A stretch of 37,171 nt of DNA, from NCBI GenBank assembly GCA_007692755.1, contig REBL01000198.1:1-37171 (forward strand), given 5' to 3'. The stretch's first letter is position 1. Every line of letters starts with the position of its first letter. The notes below the pieces were generated by a model. The model made no database searches and was not told the origin of the DNA. It worked only from the letters and a program-made list of their open reading frames with translations. This DNA comes from Nodularia sp. (in: cyanobacteria) (GTDB lineage: Bacteria; Cyanobacteriota; Cyanobacteriia; Cyanobacteriales; Nostocaceae). A program made the position numbers and the translations under genes. Shown here piece after piece: positions 25,077 through 35,923 of the stretch.

Positions 25077-26801
25077 TTAATCTTGCGTAGTCAGTGGTAG
25101 ATGAACAGTGAAAATAGACCCCACCCCAGGCTGACTTTTCACAAGAACTTCACCACCCATCATCCGGCAAAAATGGCGGCTAATTGCTAAACCCAGTCCA
25201 GTCCCACCATACCTTTTTGTAGTTGATGTATCTCCTTGGGTAAAAGGCTTAAATAATTGTTGCTGTTGACTCTGAGACATCCCAATACCCGTGTCAGCCA
25301 CGCTGAAAGTAATTACACCAAAAGGAGTCTCTGGTAGTAAGTCTGTCTTTTCGTTCTTGACTGTTAAAATTACCTTGCCATTGGTGGTAAATTTGGCAGC
25401 ATTACTGAGTAAATTTAATAATACTTGCCGCATTCGAGTTTGATCTGCGTACATTGTGCCAAGTTCCTGGTCACAATAAACTTCGAGGATGTTATTATTT
25501 TTATCGATAGCCGATTTAACTGTCAGCACCACATTATTAATCAGCGTCGCAATCTCAAATGTCTCTGGGTAGAGAGTCATTTTCCCCGCTTCAATTTTTG
25601 ACAAGTCGAGGATGTCATTAATCAGTTCCAGCAGGTGTCTACCAGCAGAGTTGATTGTTTCTAAATCAGTGATGAAATCTCCCGATAACTCTAAATCGGT
25701 AGCGTCATCTTGCAGCAGTTGACTTAAACCAATCACAGCATTTAATGGTGTGCGTAATTCGTGGCTGACGTTGGCTAGAAATACGCTTTTGGCTTTACTC
25801 GCAGCTTCGGCTAATTCTTTAGCTTGTTCTAATTCTTTGGTGCGTTCAGAGACACGTTCAATCAATCGATTCAGCGATTTGGCTAATAAGCCAATTTCAT
25901 CTTCAGTGGTGACGGGAGCGCGTAAATCAAAATTAGATTTTCTCGCTACTTGTTCAGCCACTTGAGTTACAGTAATTACTGGTTCAGCGATCGCGCGGCT
26001 AGTACGCCAAGCTACAATGGCAGCGATCGCCACTGATACCAGCATACTCATGATCACAATAAATCGCTCAACTTTTTTGGCCTGATCTACATCTTGTTGC
26101 CTTGCTTGTTCTTGATTTTCGGCAATTTTCAGGATATTAGTTAATCTTTGCGAGAGTTGCTCTAGCTGCATGGCTGTTTCGCCACGCATAATTTTTAGTA
26201 ACTGCTCTCGTGCCAGTGCAGTCTGTTCTGGCTGTACTGGCTTCAGGTAGATTTCTTGTAAAACAGTTTCTATTTCGTCAACGTATAACTGTAAGCTAAC
26301 GCCATAACTCTGGATTAAAGCTTCTAAATTAGCACTTGTTGCGGCTAATCTATCAGGTTTTGTGCCTATATATTCGGTAATGTCTTGCTCTAAACTTTTA
26401 GCTGTGTTGACACTTTGAATAAATTGCTTTTTTTTATGTGGCAATCGTTGTGAATTTTCCAACACTGCAACTAAATTGGAGCTATACAACTGCGCCTCTA
26501 ATACTGCATCTTTATAATTTGTGAGTAGTTGTCTTTGCTCTTGGGCTTGATTGAATTGCCTGATTTCTCTTCCGCGGTAGTAATTGGCAATTACTAACCC
26601 AGTCAGTGAGCCGAAAAATCCAATTCCGATAGCCACAAAATAACCATAACCAATTTTTTGATGTATGCGCCAAGAACTGGCTTTGAGTTTCCCTCGCGAA
26701 GGAAATTCTATAGTTGGGAGTTCATTTGTCGAAGGCTCTTCTGCTGGCACTTTTTTGCTTTCTGAACTGCTGTCAACAGGGATTGGTTTTTGAGTTTGCA
26801 T
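25077..26801 (-). CDS. Membrane-bound sensor histidine kinase
   Basis: A 574-residue kinase. Two membrane helices (about 50-70, and about 248-268, [18 protein letters not shown]) flank a helical periplasmic sensor region; a HAMP linker follows ([20 protein letters not shown]), then HisKA with H347 in [18 protein letters not shown], then the ATPase with [10 protein letters not shown] (N box), [10 protein letters not shown] (G1) and [13 protein letters not shown] (G2). There is no receiver domain and no response-regulator gene next to it, so its partner is elsewhere and its signal is unknown. Confidence 0.95.
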   Translation of the reverse strand: MQTQKPIPVDSSSESKKVPAEEPSTNELPTIEFPSRGKLKASSWRIHQKIGYGYFVAIGIGFFGSLTGLVIANYYRGREIRQFNQAQEQRQLLTNYKDAVLEAQLYSSNLVAVLENSQRLPHKKKQFIQSVNTAKSLEQDITEYIGTKPDRLAATSANLEALIQSYGVSLQLYVDEIETVLQEIYLKPVQPEQTALAREQLLKIMRGETAMQLEQLSQRLTNILKIAENQEQARQQDVDQAKKVERFIVIMSMLVSVAIAAIVAWRTSRAIAEPVITVTQVAEQVARKSNFDLRAPVTTEDEIGLLAKSLNRLIERVSERTKELEQAKELAEAASKAKSVFLANVSHELRTPLNAVIGLSQLLQDDATDLELSGDFITDLETINSAGRHLLELINDILDLSKIEAGKMTLYPETFEIATLINNVVLTVKSAIDKNNNILEVYCDQELGTMYADQTRMRQVLLNLLSNAAKFTTNGKVILTVKNEKTDLLPETPFGVITFSVADTGIGMSQSQQQQLFKPFTQGDTSTTKRYGGTGLGLAISRHFCRMMGGEVLVKSQPGVGSIFTVHLPLTTQD

Positions 26802-27231
26802 TCCTCAAATCTCCTTACCCTCACGCAAATATGACCGCATCAGTCTTGTTTGTACGATCACATTCATTGATGATTAGCATTTAACATGATCTTTTGCCTT
26901 AAAAAGCTCAAAGAATTGCTGACTAGATAATTCTCACGATTAGATTAGTGTTTAATTGCTTTTGATAGAAATGTTTACAAAAATACTTAGTAGCAGCAAA
27001 AAAATCCCTGACTAGTCAAGCTTCGTCACCACTATAGCAGTTCTCACCTGAGTCAGGTACACCTAAAATTAATTCACCCTAGATAAAGACAGCACAAGAC
27101 CACCAATTAATCTAATTTTTTGAGCATCTAGCAGGACGGTAGGGGGCAAAGATTAGGGGCAAAGAGGAGGAGGATACACTCCGCTCCCTACCTTTGCCCC
27201 TGCTACTTAAATTTTTCCGACTACTGACACT
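26802..27231. other. Intergenic stretch between the kinase and metK genes
   Basis: AT-rich sequence; no gene was seen. The only structure noticed is the repeat-hairpin near metK's end (27155-27201). Because both flanking genes run leftward, this holds the kinase gene's promoter, but no clear -35/-10 pair stood out. Confidence 0.5.
27155..27201 (-). terminator. Inverted repeat downstream of metK
   Basis: AGGGGCAAAG (27155-27164) is exactly complementary to CTTTGCCCCT (27192-27201), and an additional AGGGGGCAAAG copy stands at 27140-27150. No long T-run follows on the metK strand, so termination is uncertain; it may be a 3'-end hairpin repeat. Confidence 0.45.
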
Positions 27232-28494
27232 CTAAGCGATCGCTGCCGAAAGCGACTGTGTTACTAGTTGCTTCAACAATTCCACCTTATCGGTGCGCTC
27301 CCAAGGCAAATCTAAATCGTTCCGCCCAAAGTGACCGTAAGCCGCGATGTCCTGATAAAAACGTCCGCCTCGTTCACTTGGTAAGTTACGTAAGTTGAAA
27401 ACATGGATAATCCCGGCTGGACGTAGTTCAAATTGGTCTTTGACCAAATCCAGTAAGGCTTCATCATCCAGTTTGCCAGTACCAAAGGTTTCTAGGAAAA
27501 TGCTCACGGGGCGAGCTACACCAATGGCATAACTTAGCTGCACTTCACATTTTTGAGCCAACCCAGCAGCGACAATATTTTTGGCCATATAGCGAGCCGC
27601 ATAAGCCGCAGAACGGTCTACCTTTGTGGGATCTTTACCGGAGAAAGCGCCGCCGCCATGCCGAGAATAGCCACCGTAGGTATCAACAATGATTTTCCGT
27701 CCTGTGAGACCAGAGTCTCCTTGCGGTCCACCAATCACAAATTTGCCAGTGGGGTTAACAAAGAAACGTGTTTCTTTATTTGGCTTAATCTCAATATCAC
27801 CAAACACAGGTTCCACTACTGCTGACCAGAGGTCTTCTTTGATCTTGGCTTGTATTGCTGCTTCATCAGTGATTTCCCCGATACTTTCTGTATGCTGAGT
27901 GGAAATCAGAATCGTATCAATACCTACCGGATACCCATCTTCGTAGGCTACAGTTACTTGTGTTTTGCCGTCGGGACGCAGGTATGGCAATTCACCTGTT
28001 TTGCGAACTGCTGCTAGTCGGCGAGCAATGCGATGAGCCAGACTGATGGGTAAAGGCATCAATTCTGGTGTTTCGTTACACGCGAAACCAAACATGATTC
28101 CTTGATCACCCGCGCCAATTGCATCGAATAGTTCATCACTATCCTGCTGGCGTGTTTCTTGGGCGGTATTCACGCCTTGAGCGATATCGGGTGATTGTTC
28201 ATCTAATGCGACTAAGACGCTAGCGCTGCTCGCAGAGAAGCCATTAACAGCATCTGTGTAGCCAATTTCGGCTATTTTCTGGCGGGCAATGTTGACGTAA
28301 TTTGCATTAGTTTTGCTGGTAATTTCGCCTGTAATTAGCACTAAACCAGTGTTAACTACTACTTCAGCCGCAACACGACTGCTGGAATCTTCTGTTAGTA
28401 AGGCATCTAGAATCGTATCAGAAATCTGATCACAAATTTTATCTGGATGACCTTCGGTAACCGATTCGGAGGTAAATAAATAGCGTTTAGACAA
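27232..28494 (-). CDS. metK: S-adenosylmethionine synthase
   Basis: Makes S-adenosylmethionine from methionine and ATP. The 420 residues carry [19 protein letters not shown] at the start, [10 protein letters not shown] (catalytic loop), [14 protein letters not shown] and [19 protein letters not shown] near the middle and end. The only start that preserves the family N-terminus ([11 protein letters not shown]) is a TTG at 28494; a strong AAGGAGG site eight bases ahead supports it. No SAM riboswitch pattern was seen in the 326-base leader region. Confidence 0.97.
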   Translation of the reverse strand: MSKRYLFTSESVTEGHPDKICDQISDTILDALLTEDSSSRVAAEVVVNTGLVLITGEITSKTNANYVNIARQKIAEIGYTDAVNGFSASSASVLVALDEQSPDIAQGVNTAQETRQQDSDELFDAIGAGDQGIMFGFACNETPELMPLPISLAHRIARRLAAVRKTGELPYLRPDGKTQVTVAYEDGYPVGIDTILISTQHTESIGEITDEAAIQAKIKEDLWSAVVEPVFGDIEIKPNKETRFFVNPTGKFVIGGPQGDSGLTGRKIIVDTYGGYSRHGGGAFSGKDPTKVDRSAAYAARYMAKNIVAAGLAQKCEVQLSYAIGVARPVSIFLETFGTGKLDDEALLDLVKDQFELRPAGIIHVFNLRNLPSERGGRFYQDIAAYGHFGRNDLDLPWERTDKVELLKQLVTQSLSAAIA

Positions 28495-28820
28495 AGAGGA
28501 TTCCTCCTTTTCAAAGATTACTGCTGGCTCAATTTTGGTTATTTATTCAGTTCAGCAGCTAATTTATGAAATCATAACAATATTTACGCACTCAAAAGTT
28601 ATTATTTGATTTATTTTTGCAAAGTTACACTTTGAGATTAAGTATTTGGTAAATAAATATAGGATTTGACTTCTGTTATTTTGCAGCCTTTTCAATGCCA
28701 TTTGACAAAACTTGTAGTCAAGCAAATGGTGCAATATCCCTGAAATAAATATTTCTTCTGATAGAAGAAAGGGGGAAACCCAGAAGTACCCCCGAAAGCT
28801 GTGCCAAAAGCACTGCTTAC
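28495..28820. other. metK leader region between metK and prk
   Basis: 326 bases of AT-rich DNA. Contains the AAGGAGG ribosome site of metK and, at the far end, a prk-downstream hairpin (28771-28793). I looked for, and did not find, the K-turn and P1 pattern of a SAM-I riboswitch. Confidence 0.5.
28771..28793 (-). terminator. Probable prk terminator
   Basis: GGGGG (28771-28775) and CCCCC (28789-28793) form a GC stem; on the prk strand it is followed by TTTCTTCT. The T-run is interrupted, so the call is moderate. It lies 28 bases after the prk stop. Confidence 0.5.
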
Positions 28821-29825
28821 TTAGACTTGAACTGCTAGTTTGGCTTCTTTTGCTGTCAAGCGTTCGTAGGCGGCGCGCATTTTCAAACCTGTCAGGACTT
28901 GGAACAACCCAGTTCCGTTATTGGAACCTGGATACTCACGGTGTTGGAGTAGCAAGTGAGTCATTTCACCTTCATATTTGGTGGATGTCTTACTCAGATG
29001 GGTTTCGATATAAATCACCTCATCCAGGTTGTCGAATTGACCGTCTACTTCTAATACTGAGACGTAGCGACCGTAGTAAACATCGGAACCATAGTATACT
29101 TGCATACCTGGGTAGGAACAAGTGAGTTTGCGTCCGCAAGGAGTCCAGTTAATGGTTGAGCCTTCATCAAACAAGTAGCTTGGTTCAAAGCCTTCTTTGC
29201 CCTCACGTTGGAGCATACGGACTCGTAGCACCTTGCGTTCTGTATCGTTTTTAATCAGGTTGGTGGGCAGTACCTGAAGCACTACATCAGCAAATTCTCT
29301 TTGTGGCTCGATGAATTTTTCAAAATCGGGTTTACGAGAATTGATTTGAGCTAAGACATCTTCGTAACGATGTCCTCTTTCTGCCATATCCCGTTGGATT
29401 TTCCAAGCAATTTTGACTTCATCACTAATATCGAAATAGACGCTGAAATCAAGTAGCGATCGCACCCGCTCATCATATAAAGGATGGAGACCTTCCACAA
29501 CGATGATATGATTTGGCTGCACCCGCTCTGGTGGATCAATCATGCCGGTTTCGTGGTTATAAATCGGCTTATCAATCACTTGACCTTCTTTAAGCGCTTT
29601 GATTTGCTCATACATCAGGTCAAAATTATTGGCTCTGGGGTCAAGTGCAGTTATCCCAGTTTCTTTACGCTGTTTGCGATCTAGGGAATGATAGTCATCT
29701 AAGCAGATAACCGTCATGAACTCTTCACCAAATAAATCTATTAAACGACGCAAAAAGGTAGATTTACCGCATCCAGAGTCTCCGGCTACTCCAATCAATA
29801 CCACGCGTTCGGGCTTAGTTGTCAT
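28821..29825 (-). CDS. prk: Phosphoribulokinase
   Basis: Makes ribulose-1,5-bisphosphate from ribulose-5-phosphate and ATP in the Calvin cycle. The 334 residues have the P-loop GVAGDSGCGKST (G12-T23) with C19, and C41 in VICLDDYHS; the C19-C41 disulfide is the thioredoxin/CP12-controlled switch. A second pair of cysteines in WTPCGRKLTCSYPG (about 230 and 236) matches the C-terminal pair of cyanobacterial enzymes. Start ATG at 29825. It is divergent from petH across about 1.1 kb. Confidence 0.97.
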   Translation of the reverse strand: MTTKPERVVLIGVAGDSGCGKSTFLRRLIDLFGEEFMTVICLDDYHSLDRKQRKETGITALDPRANNFDLMYEQIKALKEGQVIDKPIYNHETGMIDPPERVQPNHIIVVEGLHPLYDERVRSLLDFSVYFDISDEVKIAWKIQRDMAERGHRYEDVLAQINSRKPDFEKFIEPQREFADVVLQVLPTNLIKNDTERKVLRVRMLQREGKEGFEPSYLFDEGSTINWTPCGRKLTCSYPGMQVYYGSDVYYGRYVSVLEVDGQFDNLDEVIYIETHLSKTSTKYEGEMTHLLLQHREYPGSNNGTGLFQVLTGLKMRAAYERLTAKEAKLAVQV

Positions 29826-30042
29826 AAATTTCCTCTAAATACTAAATGTGTCAATCAATATTTTTTCACACACAAGATTTTTAAACCAGGAGTTTACCCC
29901 ATTGGTTAATCCTGTGTTTTTGCTACTCAGCAGGGCTATGGAATATCTAGACGGGCATACAACCAAGTTACAGTCGTCTCTCATCTAACTAATACTTAAT
30001 TCCTTGCTGGCTGGTAAGTATTTAATCCTAGTGGTGTATTTG

Positions 30043-30072
30043 ATTTTAACAGAAGGGGGTATTCTATAACAA
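30043..30072 (-). promoter_or_regulatory. Candidate prk promoter
   Basis: On the prk strand, TTGTTA (30072-30067) and TAAAAT (30048-30043) are separated by 18 bases, a fair sigma-70-type pair. Transcription from here would give a leader of a little over 200 bases. Confidence 0.4.
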
Positions 30073-30398
30073 GATTGCTGTCAGAAAGAATCTCGTGCTT
30101 TAGCAAGCATCACTAATGATTTAGTTCTTAATTTTAAATAGCCTGTGACCACCAGCTAAAAGTGTTGTATCCAGGTCGTATATCTAGTTTTCACCTTGAT
30201 GCATCGAGTTGATCCCGGATATTGTTTTTGCAGCAAATTTTTCTTTGAGGCAAAAATTGAATTCACCCTCTGGCCATGAGCGACACATTCAAAGTCAGAA
30301 TCTATCCAAAGAATGATTAGGTCAAAAAAGCCGCATAATCAGATTTTTAAGCGCTGATTTCCGCAAAATTCTCAAATTTCAGCAGGTAATGATAGAGG

Positions 30399-30433
30399 TT
30401 GACAGATGTTTCACATCAAGTAAAACTTATTAT
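30399..30433 (+). promoter_or_regulatory. Candidate promoter box far upstream of petH
   Basis: A consensus TTGACA (30399-30404) is followed by TAAAAC at 16 bases (30421) or TATTAT at 30428. It points toward petH but lies about 545 bases before its ATG, so it may serve a long leader or a separate small RNA. Confidence 0.3.
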
Positions 30434-30474
30434 AGGGTAGGTATTTATGTTTGCTGCTGAACAGTCAGTTAACG

Positions 30475-30502
30475 TTAACACTGAGCGCAGTCGAAGTGTT
30501 AA
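30475..30502. repeat. Small hairpin repeat
   Basis: TTAACACT (30475-30482) and AGTGTTAA (30495-30502) pair perfectly around GAGCGCAGTCGA, a sequence type scattered in cyanobacterial genomes. Confidence 0.5.
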
Positions 30503-30812
30503 ATAATATATATGCTTGTGGAGGGAAATCTGGACTGGGTTTTAGGGCAAAGTTGACTTAAAAACTAGACAAACCCAATGCAGCAAGAATCTCCGGCTAC
30601 AAACGCAGTTTTAGCGGTGAGAGTGTCAAAAGTCATTGCATCTTGCCCTTTAGGTGGTTGAAAGCTGTCTCCTTGATAGGAGTAGTGGTTCACGAAAAAA
30701 AGATTAAATTGACTCATTATTAACATTCTGCCAAAGACTTATCCTTTACCTTAGAAGGTGAACAGGTGTGTTTTTTGCTATCCTTCCATGTTTTTGGTGA
30801 GTGAACCTAGCA

Positions 30813-30884
30813 CGGCATTAGCTCATAATGCCGCTTTCCCAGAGCGTCAGTTTTGGTAACCGAAAATCCGATAAACTAAAACTG
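30813..30884 (+). promoter_or_regulatory. Two hairpins in the petH leader
   Basis: CGGCATTA/TAATGCCG (30813-30820 with 30826-30833) is a perfect 8-bp stem with a five-base loop. CAGTTTTGGT/ACTAAAACTG (30848-30857 with 30875-30884) pairs over ten bases with one G-U and ends about 60 bases before the petH ATG. In other cyanobacteria leader structure selects between two translation starts of petH; here the role is inferred. Confidence 0.5.
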
Positions 30885-30919
30885 GCAAAAGGAAAGAATT
30901 TTTTTTGAGAAACGGTTAA

Positions 30920-32284
<1,365 letters not shown>

Positions 32285-32344
32285 GTTAGTCTATGGTCTT
32301 TAGTCTTTGGACTGAGGCGATTAACAAAGAATAATAATTAATAA

Positions 32345-32371
32345 GTAGGGTGGGTTGTTGACTCACCCTAC
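32345..32371 (+). terminator. Hairpin downstream of petH (GTAGGGTGGGT family)
   Basis: GTAGGGTG (32345-32352) and CACCCTAC (32364-32371) pair perfectly, extended by GT/AC after one mismatch. It is about 60 bases after the petH stop. It has no T-run and is a relative of the hairpin after acnB, so it is a dispersed 3' repeat. Confidence 0.45.
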
Positions 32372-32453
32372 AATTGTTTGAGATGGACAGATCAGAATAG
32401 CGTTCTAAGTACAGCTTTGCGTAAAATCTTGGCGAATTGAGGGTTGAATTTTA

Positions 32454-32494
32454 AACGCAAAGGTTCGCAAAGGTAAACGCAAAGGGGCGCAGAG
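32454..32494. repeat. Short tandem repeat (CGCAAAGG units)
   Basis: Four imperfect copies in a row: ACGCAAAGG, TTCGCAAAGG, AACGCAAAGG and GGCGCAGAG, in the gap before hom. Similar short repeats stand at 11495-11515 and 21478-21495. This is typical scattered repeat DNA of filamentous cyanobacteria. Confidence 0.6.
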
Positions 32495-32598
32495 AATTCG
32501 CTACGAATTACTGAAATGTTGTACTAAGTGCTTGATTCACCCATAGGAACTAATTCCTGGGGCTATAGTCAGCAATGAAAAATTAGGGTGCAAAATTT

Positions 32599-33885
32599 GT
32601 GGGCGTGAAACTAGGAATATTAGGTTTAGGCACTGTCGGCACAGGTACGGTGCAGTTACTGCAAGATGTTGTGGGACGCAACCCGTTATTGCAGGAAGTC
32701 GAAATATATCGCGTGGGAGTGCGATCGCTTGCTAAAATTCGAGATGTAGAATTACCTGCCGATGTCTTAACCACAGATTTAGAGTCTATTGTCAACGATC
32801 CGGCGGTAGATATTGTCGTGGAGTTAATTGGGGGACTGGAACCAGCGCGATCGCTAATTCTCCAAGCTTTAAAGAATGGTAAACACGTTGTCACCGCCAA
32901 TAAAGCGGCGATCGCTCGTTTTGGGGCAGAAATCTTTACAACTGCCAACCAAGCCGGGGTATATGTGATGTTAGAAGCGGCTGTAGGCGGCGGTATCCCA
33001 GTGATTCAACCCCTGAAGCAGTCTTTAAGCGTTAATCGTATTCATACTATTACAGGCATCGTTAACGGTACAACTAACTACATCCTCACCAGGATGCAAA
33101 CCGAAGGTAGTAACTTCAGCGATGTCTTAGCTGATGCTCAAAAATTAGGTTATGCCGAAGCTGACCCTACGGCTGATGTAGACGGTTTAGATGCAGCCGA
33201 TAAAATTGCTATCCTGGCATCATTAGGCTTTGATGGACGCATTAATTTAGAAGATGTCTATTGTGAAGGCATTAGGCAAGTTAGTAAGACAGATATTACC
33301 TACGCCGAAAAATTGGGATTTGTGATTAAATTGTTAGCGATCGCTAAACAATACACACCTTCATCTCCTCTCTCTGTCAGAGTTCATCCCACCTTAGTAG
33401 CCAAAGCACATCCATTAGCTAGCATTAACGGTGTTTATAATGCCATTCTTGTTGAAGGTGAACCCATAGGACAGGTAATGTTTTTTGGCCCCGGTGCAGG
33501 TGCAGGTGCAACAGCTAGTGCCGTCACTTCAGATATCTTGAATTTAGTTGCTGTTCTCAAAACCAGCACAACAAACCCCAATCCCCTATTAACCTGTGGA
33601 CACCAAGATTACTGTGAAATTGCCCCCATCACCGAACTTGTAACGCGATTTTATGCCCGGTTCCTGACCAAAGACCAACCCGGAGTGATTGGTAAATTGG
33701 GTACTTGTTTTGGTAACTATGGCGTGAGTTTAGAGTCAGTAGTGCAAACAGGTTTTCAGGAAGGACTAGCAGAAATTGTGGTTGTCACTCACGATGTGCG
33801 AGAAGGCGATTTTCGGCAAGCCCTGACAGAAATTCAGAATTTAGAAGCGATAGATAGTATTCCCAGTTTACTGCGCGTCTTGTGA
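32599..33885 (+). CDS. hom: Homoserine dehydrogenase
   Basis: Reduces aspartate semialdehyde to homoserine in the threonine and methionine pathway. The 428 residues show the NAD(P)-binding GLGTVGTGTV near the start, VTANKAAIARFG, GIVNGTTNYILTRM (substrate loop) and ADPTADVDGLDAADKIAIL, plus a C-terminal ACT domain (about 350-428, with FLTKDQPGVIGKLG) that binds a feedback amino acid, probably threonine. The start is GTG at 32599, giving MGVKLGILGLG as in relatives. It is monocistronic. Confidence 0.95.
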   Translation: MGVKLGILGLGTVGTGTVQLLQDVVGRNPLLQEVEIYRVGVRSLAKIRDVELPADVLTTDLESIVNDPAVDIVVELIGGLEPARSLILQALKNGKHVVTANKAAIARFGAEIFTTANQAGVYVMLEAAVGGGIPVIQPLKQSLSVNRIHTITGIVNGTTNYILTRMQTEGSNFSDVLADAQKLGYAEADPTADVDGLDAADKIAILASLGFDGRINLEDVYCEGIRQVSKTDITYAEKLGFVIKLLAIAKQYTPSSPLSVRVHPTLVAKAHPLASINGVYNAILVEGEPIGQVMFFGPGAGAGATASAVTSDILNLVAVLKTSTTNPNPLLTCGHQDYCEIAPITELVTRFYARFLTKDQPGVIGKLGTCFGNYGVSLESVVQTGFQEGLAEIVVVTHDVREGDFRQALTEIQNLEAIDSIPSLLRVL

Positions 33886-34077
33886 ATAGGCTCAGAAATT
33901 TCCAGGAGACAAGGTAGAACGGCATAAGGTGCGGGTTTCAGGGGGAAGAATTTGGGCGACTGCGACAATCTTCTCCCTCTTATTCCCAACTTCCCCACAT
34001 CCCTTTAATTGCGAAATTATACATAAAAGCTATGTATAATAAAGAATGGCGTTGCTGAAACCAAGTATGAATTCAAA

Positions 34078-34107
34078 TGTAGAGACGTTCCATGGAACGT
34101 CTCTACA
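34078..34107. repeat. 30-bp perfect palindrome
   Basis: TGTAGAGACGTTCCA is followed directly by its exact complement (15-bp arms, no loop). Such GAGACGTTCCATGGAACGTCTC units are scattered inserts in filamentous cyanobacteria. An open frame starting in its centre is not a gene in my view. Confidence 0.9.
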
Positions 34108-34219
34108 AGGGTTTTGACAATTATGGCGGTATTGCTTGGTTCAATATTAAAGGATTTGATCGGGCGATCGCCTATATTCTACAAGTCCCTGAGCCAGTGC
34201 AATCGCCTGAATTTATCAC

Positions 34220-34500
34220 TTTGACACTCTCCGACCTAAAGGTGCGGAGATTCTTAAGACCTCACGGACTTAATATCCTGTTTACACAGGTTCCCAGGCT
34301 CACCACGTTTGCCTTTGATGGCGTAGTGATATCTCCTCAAGGTTTTTCGGGCGTAGACTTTCCCCCAGTCCGGGGGTAGGTTTTTAAATCTTGTACTGAT
34401 TAGATGATCGTAACATGGCTGAGTCCTAAAAGACTCAATTAGCCTTCATCCCCTGCCTAAAGTACGGAATACGCAACTACGTTGCTGTTCCTCAAGGGTT
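34220..34500 (-). mobile_element. Hairpin-rich stretch resembling an IS200/IS605 right end (omegaRNA-like), no tnpB
   Basis: Read on the minus strand, five hairpins stand in a row: 34491-34466 (GCAAC/GTTGC inside GGAA/TTCC), 34444-34417 (GGCT, GAGTC), 34376-34362 (CCCCC/GGGGG), 34290-34277 (CCTGT/ACAGG) and 34250-34228 (TCTCCG/CGGAGA around ACCT/AGGT), ending in GAGAGTGTCAAA. The last hairpin plus GTGTCAA is like the 3' end of cyanobacterial IS605/tnpB elements, where the guide (omega) RNA overlaps the right end. No transposase or TnpB frame survives nearby. Two CTCAAGG-[GT]-TTTTCGG copies (34335, 34491) suggest internal duplication. Confidence 0.4.
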
Positions 34501-34517
34501 TTCGGCATATTTTTTAT

Positions 34518-34542
34518 AAAAAAAAGACGCTCAAAGAGCGCC
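34518..34542 (-). terminator. Intrinsic terminator of the CAAD gene
   Basis: On the minus strand GGCGCTC-TTT-GAGCGTC (34542-34526, seven pairs with one G-U) is followed by eight T (34525-34518). It is about 140 bases after the CAAD gene's stop. Confidence 0.85.
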
Positions 34543-34584
34543 TTAATATGCATGAATTGTAGTTTTTGTCAACTACTACATTGA

Positions 34585-34655
34585 ATTTGAACCCACGTAG
34601 GTGGGTTTCGCCTGTGTAGCCGTGACTGACCGTCGCCTGGTGCAAGATATGAGCA
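34585..34655. repeat. Dispersed repeat with CCCAC-GTAG-GTGGG hairpin
   Basis: AACCCACGTAGGTGGGTTTC, then CCTGTGTAGCCGTGACTGAC: a repeat type common between genes of Nostoc-like genomes. It lies between the CAAD stop and its terminator. Confidence 0.5.
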
Positions 34656-34682
34656 AACCAAAGGATAGCGACAAAGAAGATA

Positions 34683-35120
34683 TTAAGCTTCTGGACTATT
34701 TCTACCGACAACTTGCGATTTCAGAGTTGTGATTTCACTAGTTAGCTCTTTCCGGGTTGAGGCTTTGAGCAAATAGCGGTAAACAAACCAAGCAGAGTAG
34801 CCAATACCAATCAATTCAAAAGTCGGTGCTACTAAAGGAATATCATTCAGAGAGTCTAATACTGCCAAAAGTACCTTAACAGAAACAATTGCTCCGACAA
34901 TTAAACCAACACTAACCAAGGGCTGCTTATATTGATTAAAGAAGCTTCCCAGGTATTCGGGCAGTGTGGCTAAAAAACCAGAAATTTGTTCACCATATTG
35001 TTGCCATTGCTCCTGAGACTGCACAGGCGGCTGGAGTTTGGTAATTGTTCCTGTTTGGTTGTTGATATCTGGCACTGCTGCCTCTTTAGATTTGGTTTCT
35101 GTGAATTCTGGTTCTTGCAT
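34683..35120 (-). CDS. CAAD-domain (CURT1-like) membrane protein
   Basis: A 145-residue protein with an unstructured N-terminus (MQEPEFTETKSKEAAVPD), an amphipathic segment (LPEYLGSFFNQYKQP) and two membrane helices (VSVGLIVGAIVSVKVLLAVL and PTFELIGIGYSAWFVYRYLL) typical of the CAAD domain, related to plant CURT1 thylakoid-curvature proteins. The ATG at 35120 has an AGGAG site five bases ahead; a GTG at 35126 overlaps that site and is unlikely. It likely shapes or organises thylakoid membrane. Confidence 0.88.
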   Translation of the reverse strand: MQEPEFTETKSKEAAVPDINNQTGTITKLQPPVQSQEQWQQYGEQISGFLATLPEYLGSFFNQYKQPLVSVGLIVGAIVSVKVLLAVLDSLNDIPLVAPTFELIGIGYSAWFVYRYLLKASTRKELTSEITTLKSQVVGRNSPEA

Positions 35121-35923
35121 TTTCACTCCTATAAATTTAACAATTGAGTTTATCTAATCCGGACAATTACAACCAAAAGGCTGTTGATTAGGCAATGCAC
35201 GAGGGCATCAGTACAACTGGGTTTGATCCACAAAAGGGTTTAGTTTCCTATAACCATAATTGCCTCATAAGCGCTACTGCATCAACTACAAGGTAGACAG
35301 TCAGTATGAGGAGAGAAGTCAGAAAACGTCCAAATATTGGAAAATCAGCTTTCTGAGTGCGGGATTTTGTGAATCAACACAGAATCCTCAAGTTGTGATT
35401 ATCCCATACCGTGTCAGGTCAGCTATCTAAAGGTGAGGCATTTTGGCGTAGCCTGCGCTCCACGCATAGCCCCGGATATTGAAAGCGGGGTTCTGACAGT
35501 CGTACTCATTCAAGCACAAATCATGCCAAAATCAGACTACCTCACATTTATACAAGCTTAAACGCCGATTTTATCTGATATTAAAGCTATCTTAAGCCGT
35601 GTTCGTCGATTCACTCATTGATAATTTATATTAAACTGTAACAAAATTTTTTGTGTATTCAAATATACTGATTACCATGAATAGTTTCTGATATGTTTAG
35701 TAGGCTGCATTTAATTTTCTAGATTAAGGACAGCAGACAAAATTATTTTTACCTAATCTTAAATATTTTTGCCAGAAGAGATTTAGGGATAGTGCTTGCC
35801 AATAGCAATTTTTTTATCCCTATGCCCAACTTAATTTATATTTTTCACCTTCAGCCTAGTGGAACACGGCAAAAATCAAACTACCACTGAATAATTCTTT
35901 TGACTTCCGCAGTCACGGCGGCA
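35121..35923. other. Long non-coding stretch between the CAAD and pentapeptide genes
   Basis: About 800 AT-rich bases with no convincing gene. The right half is the downstream side of the pentapeptide gene and the left half holds the promoter of the CAAD gene. The only structure noticed is the foldback at 35433-35545. Confidence 0.5.
35433..35545. repeat. Foldback element of about 113 bp
   Basis: GTGAGG (35433-35438) and ATTTTGGC (35440-35447) on the left pair with GCCAAAAT (35525-35532) and CCTCAC (35540-35545) on the right, with a seven-base bulge. Inside are GCGT/ACGC and CCCCG/CGGGG hairpins. It could be a non-autonomous element or a structured RNA; neither ends nor target duplication are clear. 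Confidence 0.5.

Noticed and set aside
28495-28820. SAM riboswitch before metK
   Set aside because: No SAM-I or SAM-II core pattern could be found in the leader; only AT-rich sequence and a ribosome site.
30856-30869. Possible NtcA site (GTA-N8-TCC) before petH
   Set aside because: Only five of six fixed bases match GTA-N8-TAC, and no -10 box stands at the right distance downstream; the position fits known biology but the match is too weak to list.
34092-34379. 95-codon open frame on the plus strand
   Set aside because: It starts inside the 30-bp palindrome and runs through the hairpin-rich IS605-like stretch; the protein has no family look and the hairpins explain the sequence.
34514-34711. 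65-codon open frame on the minus strand with a hydrophobic part
   Set aside because: It starts with TTG inside the end of the CAAD gene and crosses a dispersed repeat and the terminator; no small photosystem protein is recognised.
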